Assembly: GCF_024171495.1 (NCBI RefSeq)
Contig: NZ_JALJZW010000001.1
Location: 434,001 to 498,000, forward strand
Direction: 5' to 3'
DNA from: Deinococcus sp. HSC-46F16
GTDB taxonomy: Bacteria; Deinococcota; Deinococci; Deinococcales; Deinococcaceae
Length of the DNA: 64,000 nucleotides
The notes below the pieces were generated by a model. It had not been told where the DNA came from. It saw nothing but the letters and a program-made list of their open reading frames with translations, and made no database searches. Each line of letters starts with the position of its first letter. The stretch's first letter is position 1. Below are positions 1 to 14,964 of the stretch, piece after piece. Both the position numbers and the translations under genes were made by a program.

Positions 1-84
1 TATAGTCCTCTCATCCAGCGAGACCCAGCCTTCCACCCCCGGCCACGTCCGGAGCCCTGCGGTGGCAGGCTTTCAAGGAGAACG

Positions 85-276
85 GTGAACACGACCCCCC
101 ACACCCCCGCCCCGGCCGAGCGGGCCACCCCCACTGCGGCGGCGCGTGCCCCCTACACCCCGCCCCGCGTGCAGGACCTCGGTCCCTGGCAGGCCGTGAC
201 CCTGGCCTACTCGGTGCCGGGCGGCCCCGGCGGGCTGCTGAATCCCGGCGGCTCTGCGGATTCCGGCCCCTTCTGA
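85..276 (+). CDS. Lasso-leader-like small peptide (orphan RiPP-type)
   Basis: A 63-residue peptide starting at GTG 85 with an AAGGAG Shine-Dalgarno at 75-80. After an Ala/Pro-rich start, residues 24-39 (YTPPRVQDLGPWQAVT) resemble the YxxPxLxxLGxxxxxT leader signature of lasso-peptide precursors, followed by a Gly-rich tail ending ADSGPF. If Thr39 is the -2 residue, the core begins AYSVPGGPG and has no Asp/Glu at ring positions 7-9 (the only tail acid is D59), so a classical macrolactam cannot form. No B, C or E maturation gene lies downstream; the left side is outside the window. It ends 25 nt before the nuclease lipoprotein gene and probably shares its transcript. Function unknown; it may be a diverged or repurposed precursor. 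Confidence 0.6.
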   Translation: MNTTPHTPAPAERATPTAAARAPYTPPRVQDLGPWQAVTLAYSVPGGPGGLLNPGGSADSGPF

Positions 277-301
277 CCCCCACCCCTTCCCAGGAGACTC
301 C

Positions 302-3300
302 ATGACCCGACCCTCCCCCCGAACCCTGTCCAAACGCCTGCTGCTCGCGGGCCTGCTCTCCCTGGCCGCCTGCGGTCAGGCCCCCCAGGGCAGCCTGCCC
401 CCGAACGCTCCCGCCGCGCCGAGCGCCCCCGCGCGCCCGGCCCTGAAAAGCCTCGGCGTCTTCGAGCTGAGCGTGACCGGGGCGACGACCGCCGCCCCCA
501 CTGCCACCGTGCGGCCTGCCGCCGGGCTGAGCGCCCAGGCGACCGAGGTCGGGGGCCTGTCCTTTGAGCCGGTGTCCTTTGGCACCTTTACGGACGAGGC
601 CGCCCGCGTGCGTTACCTTCGCGCCACCTTTCGGGTGAAGAACGGGTCGGGTGGGCCACTGACTCTTCCCACCTACGTTCCCATCGATACCGACGGCGCC
701 AACGCGACCGTGGGAGCCACACCTTTCCGGGAGGTGCGCTACTTCGACGGCTCGGACGCCTCCGACCGCGCGGACGACCTGCGGGTGGACACGGCCCGGC
801 GCGTGAACTCGGGGACCGGGCAGATCGAGGCCGATCCCGAGGCGACTCCGCTGGTCAGCAACCTGGATACCGGTGACGTGCAGGGGGTAGGCCTCAACGC
901 AGGCGAGCAACTGGCTGGGATCGCCCACGAGGGCTGGCAGGCTGGCCCGGTGGCGGCTGACGGCACCCAGATCGTCACCTTTTCCACCCGCGTCCCGCTG
1001 GCACCCACCCCGGCGCGTGATCCTTTTGCCTTCAAGATTGTCTTCACCGTGCTGGACAACCCCGGCACCCGCACCCTGACGAATATCGCCGCCGTTCAGG
1101 GCGTGACCGCTGCGGGTGACGCCGCCAGCCCGCTGAACGGTCAGACCGTGACGGTCGAGGGCGTGGTGACCCAGGTGACCCCCGGCCTGAGCGGCTTCTT
1201 TCTTCAGGAGGAGGGACTGGACGCCGACCGCAACGCAGCGACGAGCGACGGTGTCTTCGTGTACTGCAATACGGACTGCCCGGCCCTGAGCGTGGGCGAG
1301 CGTGTGCGCGTCGTGGGCAACGTGAGCGAGGCGTTTGGCACCACCCAGATCAGCGCGGGGACGGCGGCGATCACCCGCCTGAACGTGACGCTGGCCCTCC
1401 CTGCCGCCCAGCCCCTCACGCTGCCGCTGGACTTCACGGCCCGCGAGCGCTACGAGGGCATGCGCGTGAGCAGCAGCGGCGTGGTCACCAACAACTTCAC
1501 CCTGGGCCGGGGCAGCAGCTTCGACATCGCCGACGCCCGCGTCTACAACTACGCGCAGCTCAACGCGCCCAGCGTGCAGGGCTACGCGGCGTACCAGGCG
1601 GAATTCAAAAACCGCTACATCCGCATCGACGACGGCAGCCGGATCAACAACCCCGAGACGGTGTTCGCCCGTGGCGGGCAGCCCCTCAGCGCGGGCAATA
1701 CCCTGCGCGGCGGCGACACGGCCACCGTGACCGGCGTCCTGACCTACAGCAACGACGGCTGGACTGGCAGCGGCAGCCTCGACACGTACCGCATTCAGGC
1801 GTCGTCGGTAAATGTGCAGCCTGCCAACCCCCGCCTGGAAACCCCGGAGGCGGTGGGCGGTACCCTGCGCGTGGGCTCGATGAATGTGCTGAACTACTTC
1901 ACCACTCTGGTGAACAGCAATGCGGGCTGTACGCCGAATGGGGTGGGGGGCAGCGCCGCACGCGGAGCCAACAACTGCACCGAGTTCGAGCGCCAGCGCG
2001 ACAAGATCGTCGCGGCCATCACCAAGATGGACCCGGCGGTGCTGGGTCTGCTGGAGATTCAGAACGACTTCGACAAGGGGGCCAGCAGCTCGGTCGCCAA
2101 CCTCGTGACGGCGTTGAACGCGGTAGCGGGACCGAACACCTATGCCTACGTCAACCCCGGCAACAAGGTGGGCACGGACGCCATCTCGGTCGCCATGATC
2201 TACCAGCCCGCCCGCGTGACCCCGGTGGGCCGTCTGGCGATCCTTGACCGCACGGTGGACCCCCGCTTCATCGACACCTGCAACCGGCCGACCTGGGCAC
2301 AGACCTTCCAGGGCAACGACAATGGCGGGCGCTTCACGGCCGTCATGGCGCACCTCAAGAGCAAGGGCAGCGCCTGCGACGCCCTGGGCGACACTGACCG
2401 GGGCGACGGTCAGGGCAACGCTTACCGTGCCCGCGAGCAGGCAGCAAGCGCGATCGTGGACTGGCTGAAGACCAATCCCACCGGCCTGACCGAGACCGAT
2501 CACCTGATCATGGGCGACCTGAACGCCTACGCGATGGAGACGGCCGTTCAGAACCTCGTGGCGGGCGGGTACACCAACCTCTTCCCGAACACGGCCTACT
2601 CGTACCAGTTCGATGGGCAGTGGGGCAGCCTCGACCACGCCCTCGCCAGCGGTAGCCTGTTCGGACAGGTCACCGGGCAGACCAAATGGCACATCAACGC
2701 CGACGAGCCGACTGTGCTGGACTACAACACGGAGTTCAAGAGCGCGGCCCAATTGAGCAACTTCTATGCGCCGACCCCCTTCCGTTCCAGCGACCACGAC
2801 CCCGTGCTGGTGGGCCTGAGCCTCACCGCGCAGACCCCGGTGGCACCCCCCGCCCCGGTTGCCAGCGTCGCTCTGACGCCCGACACCGCCAACCTGACGG
2901 CCAGCGTGGGCGGCGCCAGCGTCACGCAGAGCTTCACCGCCACGGGCACGAACACCACCGGCCCCCTGACGGTCACGGTGACCCCGCAGGGCACTGCCCC
3001 GACCATCGTCAGCGCCCCCGCCACCGTGACCAGCGGCGCAGCCTTTGACGTGACCGTCAATGCCCCGGCAGGCACCGCGCCCGGCACCTACACCTACGCG
3101 GTGAAGGCCGAGGGCAGCGGCGCGAGCGACACGAGCACGCTGACGGTGACGGTGCAGGGAGCGGCCTCTGGTCCGGCGTTCGGCAGCCTGGTGATCAGCC
3201 AGGTGTACGGCGGCGGTGGCAACAACAGCGCACCCTACCGCAGTGACTTCGTGGAACTGTTCAACCGAGGCACGCAGTCGGTCAGCCTCTCCGGACTGAG

Positions 3301-3721
3301 CCTCCAGTACACGTCGGCGACGGGCAGCTTTACAGGTACGCCCTTCGCTCTGCCCGCGGCCACCCTTCAGCCCGGTCAGTACTACCTCGTCAAGATGGCC
3401 GACGGCGCCAACACGGCAGCGCCTGCCCTGAGTCCTGACGCCAGCGGCACCTTTGCGATGAGCGGGACTGCGGGCAAAATCGCCCTGGTGAACAACGCGG
3501 ACGCCATCACGGGTGCGGCCGATGCGGACGTGATCGACTTCGTGGGCTTCGGTGGGGCCAACGAGAGGGAAGGTGCGGCGGCCACCCCCGCCCCGTCTAA
3601 CACGGCCTCTATCTTCCGCAAGCTCAATGGTTGCCAGGACACCAACCAGAACGGGAACGATTTCGTGACGGGTGCGCCCGCTCCGCGCAACAGTGCCAGC
3701 CCGCTGAACGTTTGCAATTGA
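302..3721 (+). CDS. Secreted ExeM/NucH-type nuclease lipoprotein
   Basis: 1139 residues. A lipoprotein signal with lipobox LAAC (Cys24) predicts export and membrane anchoring. Domains in order: an unassigned N-terminal beta-rich region, an OB-fold/YhcR-like segment (about 258-345), an endonuclease/exonuclease/phosphatase domain (about 521-830) with LEIQND, GDLNAY and SDHDPV metal and catalytic motifs, an Ig-like linker domain (about 855-945), and a C-terminal lamin-tail domain beginning VISQVYGGGG (about 960-1075). Members of this family degrade extracellular DNA. The order with the lamin-tail domain at the C terminus is the reverse of many ExeM-type enzymes, where I expect it near the N terminus. 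An AGGAG site precedes ATG 302. A strong terminator follows at 3740. Confidence 0.93.
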   Translation: MTRPSPRTLSKRLLLAGLLSLAACGQAPQGSLPPNAPAAPSAPARPALKSLGVFELSVTGATTAAPTATVRPAAGLSAQATEVGGLSFEPVSFGTFTDEAARVRYLRATFRVKNGSGGPLTLPTYVPIDTDGANATVGATPFREVRYFDGSDASDRADDLRVDTARRVNSGTGQIEADPEATPLVSNLDTGDVQGVGLNAGEQLAGIAHEGWQAGPVAADGTQIVTFSTRVPLAPTPARDPFAFKIVFTVLDNPGTRTLTNIAAVQGVTAAGDAASPLNGQTVTVEGVVTQVTPGLSGFFLQEEGLDADRNAATSDGVFVYCNTDCPALSVGERVRVVGNVSEAFGTTQISAGTAAITRLNVTLALPAAQPLTLPLDFTARERYEGMRVSSSGVVTNNFTLGRGSSFDIADARVYNYAQLNAPSVQGYAAYQAEFKNRYIRIDDGSRINNPETVFARGGQPLSAGNTLRGGDTATVTGVLTYSNDGWTGSGSLDTYRIQASSVNVQPANPRLETPEAVGGTLRVGSMNVLNYFTTLVNSNAGCTPNGVGGSAARGANNCTEFERQRDKIVAAITKMDPAVLGLLEIQNDFDKGASSSVANLVTALNAVAGPNTYAYVNPGNKVGTDAISVAMIYQPARVTPVGRLAILDRTVDPRFIDTCNRPTWAQTFQGNDNGGRFTAVMAHLKSKGSACDALGDTDRGDGQGNAYRAREQAASAIVDWLKTNPTGLTETDHLIMGDLNAYAMETAVQNLVAGGYTNLFPNTAYSYQFDGQWGSLDHALASGSLFGQVTGQTKWHINADEPTVLDYNTEFKSAAQLSNFYAPTPFRSSDHDPVLVGLSLTAQTPVAPPAPVASVALTPDTANLTASVGGASVTQSFTATGTNTTGPLTVTVTPQGTAPTIVSAPATVTSGAAFDVTVNAPAGTAPGTYTYAVKAEGSGASDTSTLTVTVQGAASGPAFGSLVISQVYGGGGNNSAPYRSDFVELFNRGTQSVSLSGLSLQYTSATGSFTGTPFALPAATLQPGQYYLVKMADGANTAAPALSPDASGTFAMSGTAGKIALVNNADAITGAADADVIDFVGFGGANEREGAAATPAPSNTASIFRKLNGCQDTNQNGNDFVTGAPAPRNSASPLNVCN

Positions 3722-3739
3722 CCCCTACGCCTCCTCATC

Positions 3740-3774
3740 CCACCCCGCCCCCTCTCGGCGGGGTGGTTTTCTCT
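3740..3774 (+). terminator. Rho-independent terminator after the nuclease gene
   Basis: Perfect 10-bp stem CCACCCCGCC (3740-3749) / GGCGGGGTGG (3757-3766) with a 7-nt loop, followed by TTTTCTCT. It separates the nuclease transcript from the pyrophosphatase-like gene starting 10 nt later. Confidence 0.85.
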
Positions 3775-3783
3775 CCTCCCCCC

Positions 3784-4128
3784 ATGACCCCCGACCTCAC
3801 CCCCTTCCTCGGCCGGGCCGTGCGTGTCGTCGTGGACTGCCCGCTGGGCAGCGTCCATCCCCGGCACGCCGACCTCATCTACCCCGTGAACTATGGCGAG
3901 TTGCCCGGCACCGTCAGCGGCGACGGCCACCCGGTCGACGCCTACCTGCTGGGTTGGGACGTGCCACTGCGGGAAGCCGAGGGCGTGGTCACGGCCATCA
4001 TCGTCCGTGAGGATGACCGCGAAGACAAGCTGGTCGTGGTTCCTCATGAAAGCGACTGGCCCGACAAGGAGATCATGAAGGCCGTGTGGTTCCAGGAGCG
4101 ATATTTCAGGGTGCGCCTCTTGCGCTAG
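3784..4128 (+). CDS. Short inorganic-pyrophosphatase-like protein
   Basis: 114 residues from ATG 3784; an upstream in-frame extension is possible but reads back through the terminator and the nuclease end, so I reject it. The sequence GSVHPRHADLIYPVNYGELPG, GDGHPVDAYLLG and the DDREDKLVVV stretch match the soluble family I pyrophosphatase fold, including the acidic metal-binding region. Family I enzymes are about 175 residues, so this belongs to the short variant group found in many bacteria and may hydrolyse another phosphoanhydride. The SDR gene begins within a dozen nucleotides downstream, suggesting one transcript through to hrpB. Confidence 0.8.
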   Translation: MTPDLTPFLGRAVRVVVDCPLGSVHPRHADLIYPVNYGELPGTVSGDGHPVDAYLLGWDVPLREAEGVVTAIIVREDDREDKLVVVPHESDWPDKEIMKAVWFQERYFRVRLLR

Positions 4129-4138
4129 CGTGCCGGGC

Positions 4139-4831
4139 ATGACGACTTTTCAGCGGCCCGTCACCCTGATCACCGGGGCCACGGGCGGCATCGGCACGGC
4201 GCTGGCACGGGCACTCGCCGGAACCCACGACCTGATCCTGCAAGGGCGGGGGGGCGAGCGGCTGGACGCCCTCTGCATGGAGGTAGGCGGCACACCGCTG
4301 GGCTTGGACCTCACCCAGCCCGAGACCTTCGCCCCGGTGCTCTCTGCCCTGGACCGGGTGACCAACGTGGTGCACAACGCGGGGGTGGTGGAACTGGGTG
4401 CCGTCGCCCAGCAGGAACACCCTGCCTGGACGCACACCCTCGCCGTGAATGTGGTCGCTCCCGCCGAGCTGACCCGGCGGTTGCTGCCGCGCGTGCGGGC
4501 GGAGCGCGGCACGGTGGTGTTCGTAAACAGCGGGGCGGGCCTGCGGGCCAACCCCGGCTGGGCCAGCTACGCCGCGAGCAAGTTCGCCCTGCGGGCGCTG
4601 GCCGATGCCCTGCGCGAGGAGGAGGCCGGACACGGCGTGCGCGTCTGCACCGTCTATCCGGGCCGCACCGCCACGCCCATGCAGCAGTCGGTGCGGGCGC
4701 AGGAGGGCGGCGCGTACCAGCCGGACGCCTACATCGCCCCGGAGACGGTGGCGGCGACCCTCCAGTTCATGCTGGAGGCCCCACGCGACGCTGTGCTTAC
4801 CGACGTGACCGTCCGGCCAGGGGTCCGCTAG
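4139..4831 (+). CDS. SDR family oxidoreductase
   Basis: 230 residues from ATG 4139; a GTG at 4130 would add three residues. Classical short-chain dehydrogenase: nucleotide-binding glycine motif TGATGGIG near the N terminus, HNAG in the central strand, and the catalytic Ser (VNSGAG) with YAASK. It is a cytoplasmic NAD(P)-dependent enzyme; the substrate cannot be read from sequence. The C terminus ends soon after the fold, so it is a short SDR. Its TAG stop overlaps the GTG start of the next gene by one base, indicating translational coupling with the flavoprotein. Confidence 0.9.
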   Translation: MTTFQRPVTLITGATGGIGTALARALAGTHDLILQGRGGERLDALCMEVGGTPLGLDLTQPETFAPVLSALDRVTNVVHNAGVVELGAVAQQEHPAWTHTLAVNVVAPAELTRRLLPRVRAERGTVVFVNSGAGLRANPGWASYAASKFALRALADALREEEAGHGVRVCTVYPGRTATPMQQSVRAQEGGAYQPDAYIAPETVAATLQFMLEAPRDAVLTDVTVRPGVR

Positions 4832-5793
4832 TGGAGCGCTACGACGCCGTGATCGTGGGCGCCGGCGCAGCGGGCCTGAATGCCGCGCTGGTGCTGGGCG
4901 GCTCCCGGCGCGAGGTGCTGCTGCTCGACGGCGGCCCCACCCGCAACGCGGCTTCCCAGGCGGCCCACGGGGTCTTCACGCGGGACGGGGCCGCGCCCAC
5001 GCAGCTTCAGGCCCTCGGGCTGGCCGACCTCGCGCCCTACCCGGTGACGGTGCGCCCCGGCGTGGCCCGTGAGGTCAAGCCGTGGGAAGGCGGCTTCGCG
5101 CTGCGCCACGACGGCGGCTGGGTCCACGCCCGGCGGCTGCTCTTCGCCAGCGGGGTGCGCGACGTGCTGCCCAACGTGCCCGGCCTGCGTGCTCGCTGGG
5201 GGCGCACGGTTCACCACTGCCCCTACTGCGACGGCTGGCCCAACCGCGAGTCGGCCCTGGGCGTGCTCGGCTCCCATCAGGAGGGTCACCACCTCGCCCT
5301 GAGCGTGCGGGCCTGGTCCGACCGGGTGGTGCTCCTGACCGACGGCCCCGACGAACTTACGGGCGAGCAACGGGAGGACCTGCGGCGGGTGGGCGTCCCC
5401 GTGATCCCCACGCCGATCCTGCGGCTGGAGGGCCGGGACACCGTGCGGGTGCGCTTCCGGGACGGCGAGCGCCTGACGCTGGACGCCCTCTTCCTGAACC
5501 CCACCCAGGTGCAGCGCAGCAGCCTGCCCGCTTCCCTCGGCTGCGAGATGAATGCCAAGAGCCGCGTCGTGGTCAACGAGAACGGCATGACCAGCGTGCG
5601 CGGGGTGTGGGCCGCCGGGGACATGACGGGAGCGCCGCAGTACGTGATGAGCGCCGCCGCGAGCGGGATGCTCGCCGCCGTGTCGCTGAACACCACCCTG
5701 ATTCACGAGAACGTGAGGCGGCTGGGCGCGGCTTTCCACAAGTCGCCCGGCGAGCCGGGGGGAACGCCGCCCAGCGGGGGCGAGGCGTCCTGA
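4831..5793 (+). CDS. Thioredoxin-reductase-like NAD(P)/FAD oxidoreductase
   Basis: 320 residues from GTG 4831. FAD-binding GAGAAG (residues about 10-15), a redox-active pair in HHCPYCDGW (Cys130/Cys133) and a C-terminal FAD motif GVWAAGDMTG place it in the low-molecular-weight thioredoxin reductase family. The dinucleotide-binding segment (VLGSHQEG) is not a canonical GxGxxA motif, as in diverged members that may not use NADPH in the normal way. It would act in cytoplasmic thiol-disulfide exchange or as a stand-alone flavoprotein. The last bases overlap the HAD phosphatase start. Confidence 0.87.
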   Translation: MERYDAVIVGAGAAGLNAALVLGGSRREVLLLDGGPTRNAASQAAHGVFTRDGAAPTQLQALGLADLAPYPVTVRPGVAREVKPWEGGFALRHDGGWVHARRLLFASGVRDVLPNVPGLRARWGRTVHHCPYCDGWPNRESALGVLGSHQEGHHLALSVRAWSDRVVLLTDGPDELTGEQREDLRRVGVPVIPTPILRLEGRDTVRVRFRDGERLTLDALFLNPTQVQRSSLPASLGCEMNAKSRVVVNENGMTSVRGVWAAGDMTGAPQYVMSAAASGMLAAVSLNTTLIHENVRRLGAAFHKSPGEPGGTPPSGGEAS

Positions 5794-6448
5794 GCGTCCG
5801 GGCGGTCCTGTTTGATCTGGACGGGACGCTGCACGACCGCGCGGCGACCATTCGGGGTTGGCTGGTGGGCCACCTGGAGCGGCACGTGCTGCCCACCGGG
5901 TATGCCGAACGCTTCACCGAGCTGGACGACTTCGGCTACCGGCCCAAGCGGGAGGTGCTGCCGCATCTCGTGCGCGAGTTCGGCCTCGCCCATGACCCGG
6001 AGGTGCTGCTGGCGGATTTCTCTGAGCATTCGCTGGCCGCCCCCGTCGTCATGCCCCACGCCCACCAGGTACTGCGGGAGCTGCGGGCACGGGGCCTGCG
6101 CCTCGGCATCGTCACCAACGGTTGGGAGGAGGCGCAGACCCGTTGCCTGGAGGGATGCGGCCTGAGTGGACTGGTGGACGACGTGGTGATCAGCAAAGTC
6201 GTGGGGCTGAGCAAACCCGCCCCCGCCATCTACCGGCTGGCCCTCGACCGGCTGGGCGTGACGGCGGCCCAGACGTGGTTCGTGGGCGACTCGCCCCGCA
6301 ACGACGTGTGGGGACCGATGCAGGTGGGGCTGCGGACGGCCTATCTCCCGACCGGGCAGGGACTGGCGGGAGAGACGCCGGACGTGGTGCTGCGCGACCT
6401 GCGGGACGTGCTGACCCTGCCGGGGTTGCCGCTGCTACCATCCTCCCC

Positions 6449-6452
<4 letters not shown>
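5790..6452 (+). CDS. HAD superfamily hydrolase
   Basis: About 220 residues. The HAD motif I FDLDGT begins within ten residues of the N terminus, motif II lies in IVTNG, a conserved Lys in SKPAP (motif III) and motif IV in VGDSPRND. These give a phosphatase or phosphohydrolase with an alpha-helical cap, like PGP/YjjG-type enzymes; substrate unknown. No ATG, GTG or TTG lies between the previous stop and motif I, so the most economical start is CTG 5790 in a CTGA overlap with the preceding TGA; a start further upstream inside the flavoprotein gene is the alternative. It overlaps the helicase start by GTGA. Confidence 0.85.
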
Positions 6453-8926
<2,474 letters not shown>

Positions 8927-8930
8927 GGCA

Positions 8931-8967
8931 AAAAGGGAGGCGGGAGACGCGCATCACGTCTCCCGCC
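8931..8967. terminator. Bidirectional hairpin between hrpB and the ddrA unit
   Basis: 11-bp stem GGCGGGAGACG (8939-8949) / CGTCTCCCGCC (8957-8967). On the minus strand the stem is followed by TCCCTTTTT, fitting a terminator for the minus-strand ddrA transcript; on the plus strand the following TTCCTCTCC is a weaker tail for hrpB. Confidence 0.7.
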
Positions 8968-8980
8968 TTCCTCTCCAGGC

Positions 8981-9150
8981 TTACAGCAGTTGAGCGAGGG
9001 TGCCGCCGACCAGCATCAGCCCCATCACGCCCAGCATGACGGCGGCGACGTGGCGGGGGGAGGCGGGGGCCAGCTCCTGGGCGGGCACCGGGCGGGGAGC
9101 AGTCCATCCGCGCCGGGGGCGGGTGGTGCCCCGCGCCCGCGCCGTGCCGA

Positions 9151-9154
<4 letters not shown>
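8981..9154 (-). CDS. Small membrane peptide translationally coupled to ddrA
   Basis: 57 residues. ATG (9154-9152) overlaps the ddrA TGA stop as ATGA, a strong sign that it is a real co-translated gene. The first half is Arg/Pro-rich (MIGTARARGTTRPRRGW...), then a single hydrophobic helix near the C terminus (HVAAVMLGVMGLMLVGGTL) suggests a one-pass inner-membrane peptide with its basic end in the cytoplasm. A terminator-like hairpin follows directly. I do not recognise the family. Being in the same transcript it should share the radiation/desiccation control of ddrA. Confidence 0.6.
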
Positions 9155-9782
<628 letters not shown>

Positions 9783-9841
9783 GGCGTAATTGGGCGGCAG
9801 AGCGATGTCTGGATAGGACTGGTATCCCCCGCCAGGACGAC

Positions 9842-9867
9842 AAAACTCCCCTGGCACGGGCCAGGGG
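9842..9867 (-). terminator. Terminator of the S1 protease gene
   Basis: Stem CCCCTGGC (9848-9855) / GCCAGGGG (9860-9867) with a 4-nt loop; on the minus strand it is followed by AGTTTTG. It sits 20 nt after the protease stop codon. Confidence 0.8.
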
Positions 9868-9886
9868 AAGCTGAACGGCGGGACGG

Positions 9887-10735
9887 TTACTGGGCGGCGA
9901 TCCCAGTCTGCTGCGCGATCCAGTTGATGTAGCCATTCACGCGGGTGTAGACCCCGTAGCCCCGGCACTCGGCCGGGCCGTAACTCACGATGCCCAGCAC
10001 GTAATATTTGCCGCCATAGGGAGCGGCGAGGGGGCCGCCGCTGTCGCCGTTGCAACTGTCGCGTCCGGCGCTGTACTTGCCGCAGATGGTGTTGTTCGGG
10101 CGCGAGCCGCAGTCGCTGCCCGTCGGGGTGATGGGGATGGTGACCTCGCGCAGGGCGGTGTTGCTGTAGGCCCCCGTCTCGGTCTTGCCCCAGCCGCTGA
10201 CGGTGGCGCTGTTGCCGTTCACATCGAGCACCGACTCGGCGGCGTTGCCTGGCAGGGCGGCCGTCTGCACGGTGCTGCCCAGGGTAAAGGCCGTACTTAC
10301 CTTGATCAGCGCGATGTCGTAGCCGCTGCTCGCGCCCCCGTAGTACGGGTGGACGATGATCTGGCTGGGGGTGCGCAGTTGGCCGCTGGAGGTGGTCAGG
10401 TTGTTGATTCCGGCCCGCACCCGCATCTGCGAGGCGCTGTAACCCTCCACGCAGTGGGCCGCCGTCAGCACCCAGGTGGGGCTGATCAGCGTGCCGCCGC
10501 ACCAGCCGCCGCTCATCTGGTTGCTGGGGGTCACGCTGACCTGGTAGGGCCGGGTGCTGACACTGGTGACCGTGCCGTACACGATCTGCCCGCTGAGGGT
10601 GGCCAGGGCGGGTTCCGTTCCGGTCGTCGTGAGGGACTCCTCGGGCAACGCCTGGGAGGTGGGCGGGGTGACCGTTCCGCAGGCGGTAAACAGCAGGGAA
10701 CCGAACAGGGCGAGCGGCGCGAGAAACTGTTTCAT
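9887..10735 (-). CDS. Secreted trypsin-like (S1) serine protease lipoprotein
   Basis: 282 residues from ATG 10735, with GGAGGT at 10746-10741; a TTG two codons upstream lies inside that site and is rejected. Lipobox FTAC gives a membrane-anchored exported protein. The chymotrypsin fold shows the full triad: LTAAHC (His), DIALIKV (Asp), GDSGGPL (Ser), plus several cysteines (WCGG, AHC, DCGS, TICG, DSCNG, AECRG) consistent with disulfides as in secreted S1 enzymes. A pro-segment of about 30 residues precedes IVYGTVTS. It lies downstream of the subtilase on the same strand but each gene has its own terminator. Confidence 0.93.
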   Translation of the reverse strand: MKQFLAPLALFGSLLFTACGTVTPPTSQALPEESLTTTGTEPALATLSGQIVYGTVTSVSTRPYQVSVTPSNQMSGGWCGGTLISPTWVLTAAHCVEGYSASQMRVRAGINNLTTSSGQLRTPSQIIVHPYYGGASSGYDIALIKVSTAFTLGSTVQTAALPGNAAESVLDVNGNSATVSGWGKTETGAYSNTALREVTIPITPTGSDCGSRPNNTICGKYSAGRDSCNGDSGGPLAAPYGGKYYVLGIVSYGPAECRGYGVYTRVNGYINWIAQQTGIAAQ

Positions 10736-10772
10736 GGGCAACCTCCGGGAGTGAAAGGGACAGGGCGCGGGC

Positions 10773-10813
10773 CAAAAGACCCCGGCCTCCCCTTGGCGGA
10801 AGGGACCGGGGCC
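10773..10813 (-). terminator. Terminator of the subtilase gene
   Basis: Interrupted stem: CCCCGG plus CCCTT on one side and AAGGG plus CCGGGG on the other around GGCGG; on the minus strand it is followed by CTTTTGG. Confidence 0.6.
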
Positions 10814-10820
10814 GTGAACC

Positions 10821-12389
<1,569 letters not shown>

Positions 12390-12741
12390 GAACTTCCTCC
12401 AGGCAAAAGGGGAGAGATGCCTCGGGTGAGACCGGAGTACGAGGCGTGTTGTGCCGACGCCACTGATGTATCACGAGGCTTAGAATCACCTTCATGCAAA
12501 CATCTAGACAAGTGGTTGAAATAGCGACATGGTTTATAAATGCAAAGAAAATAGAGCGAGAAAGATAAAAGTGTAAGATTTAAAGGGGATATCCCCGTTT
12601 CTCTGAATGAGTTCTGCTCGGTAGGCTCTCACCTGTGACCCATCTGTGAACCAAGGTGGATGCAAGTGTGATGAATACGCTAGTTGCCGTGTGCAATGGA
12701 AAAAGCCTCCCCGGATGAGGAGGCTGCGGTGATGGGCGCGT
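12390..12741. other. AT-rich non-coding gap upstream of the subtilase gene
   Basis: No credible gene. Positions 12501-12600 are about 35% GC against roughly 70% around it. It contains the perfect palindrome GGGGATATCCCC (12585-12596), several TATAAA-like boxes on the minus strand (for example near 12531-12536) that could serve the subtilase gene, and the ppiC terminator at its right end. Confidence 0.6.
12700..12725 (-). terminator. Terminator of the ppiC-type gene
   Basis: AGCCTCC (12704-12710) / GGAGGCT (12719-12725) with an 8-nt loop; on the minus strand the stem runs into TTTTTCC. Confidence 0.8.
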
Positions 12742-13803
<1,062 letters not shown>

Positions 13804-13815
13804 CTGCCCACTGTA
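13804..13815 (-). promoter_or_regulatory. Leaderless -10 box of the ppiC-type gene
   Basis: TACAGT (13815-13810, minus strand) and 6 nt to ATG 13803; no Shine-Dalgarno. Divergent from the femX-like promoter 40 bp away. Confidence 0.65.
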
Positions 13816-13853
13816 GCGCGGCCGGGGGTCGGCCTTCCGCCGGGACCCGCTGC

Positions 13854-13867
13854 TACAATCCCCCCCG
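13854..13867 (+). promoter_or_regulatory. Leaderless -10 box of the femX-like gene
   Basis: TACAAT (13854-13859) and 8 nt (poly-C then G) to ATG 13868; no purine-rich ribosome site. Confidence 0.65.
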
Positions 13868-14935
<1,068 letters not shown>

Positions 14936-14964
14936 GGCGTGTAAAGCGTCCGGGGTTGCCCCGA

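Noticed and set aside
85..276. Call of a complete lasso-peptide biosynthetic cluster
   Set aside because: No B, C or E gene is visible and the putative core lacks the acidic ring residue; only the leader resemblance is supported.
11..2797. Very long open frame on the minus strand opposite the nuclease gene
   Set aside because: It is antisense to a clear nuclease with motifs and signal peptide; its product is low-complexity Gly/Arg/His/Val-rich, typical of shadow frames at high GC.
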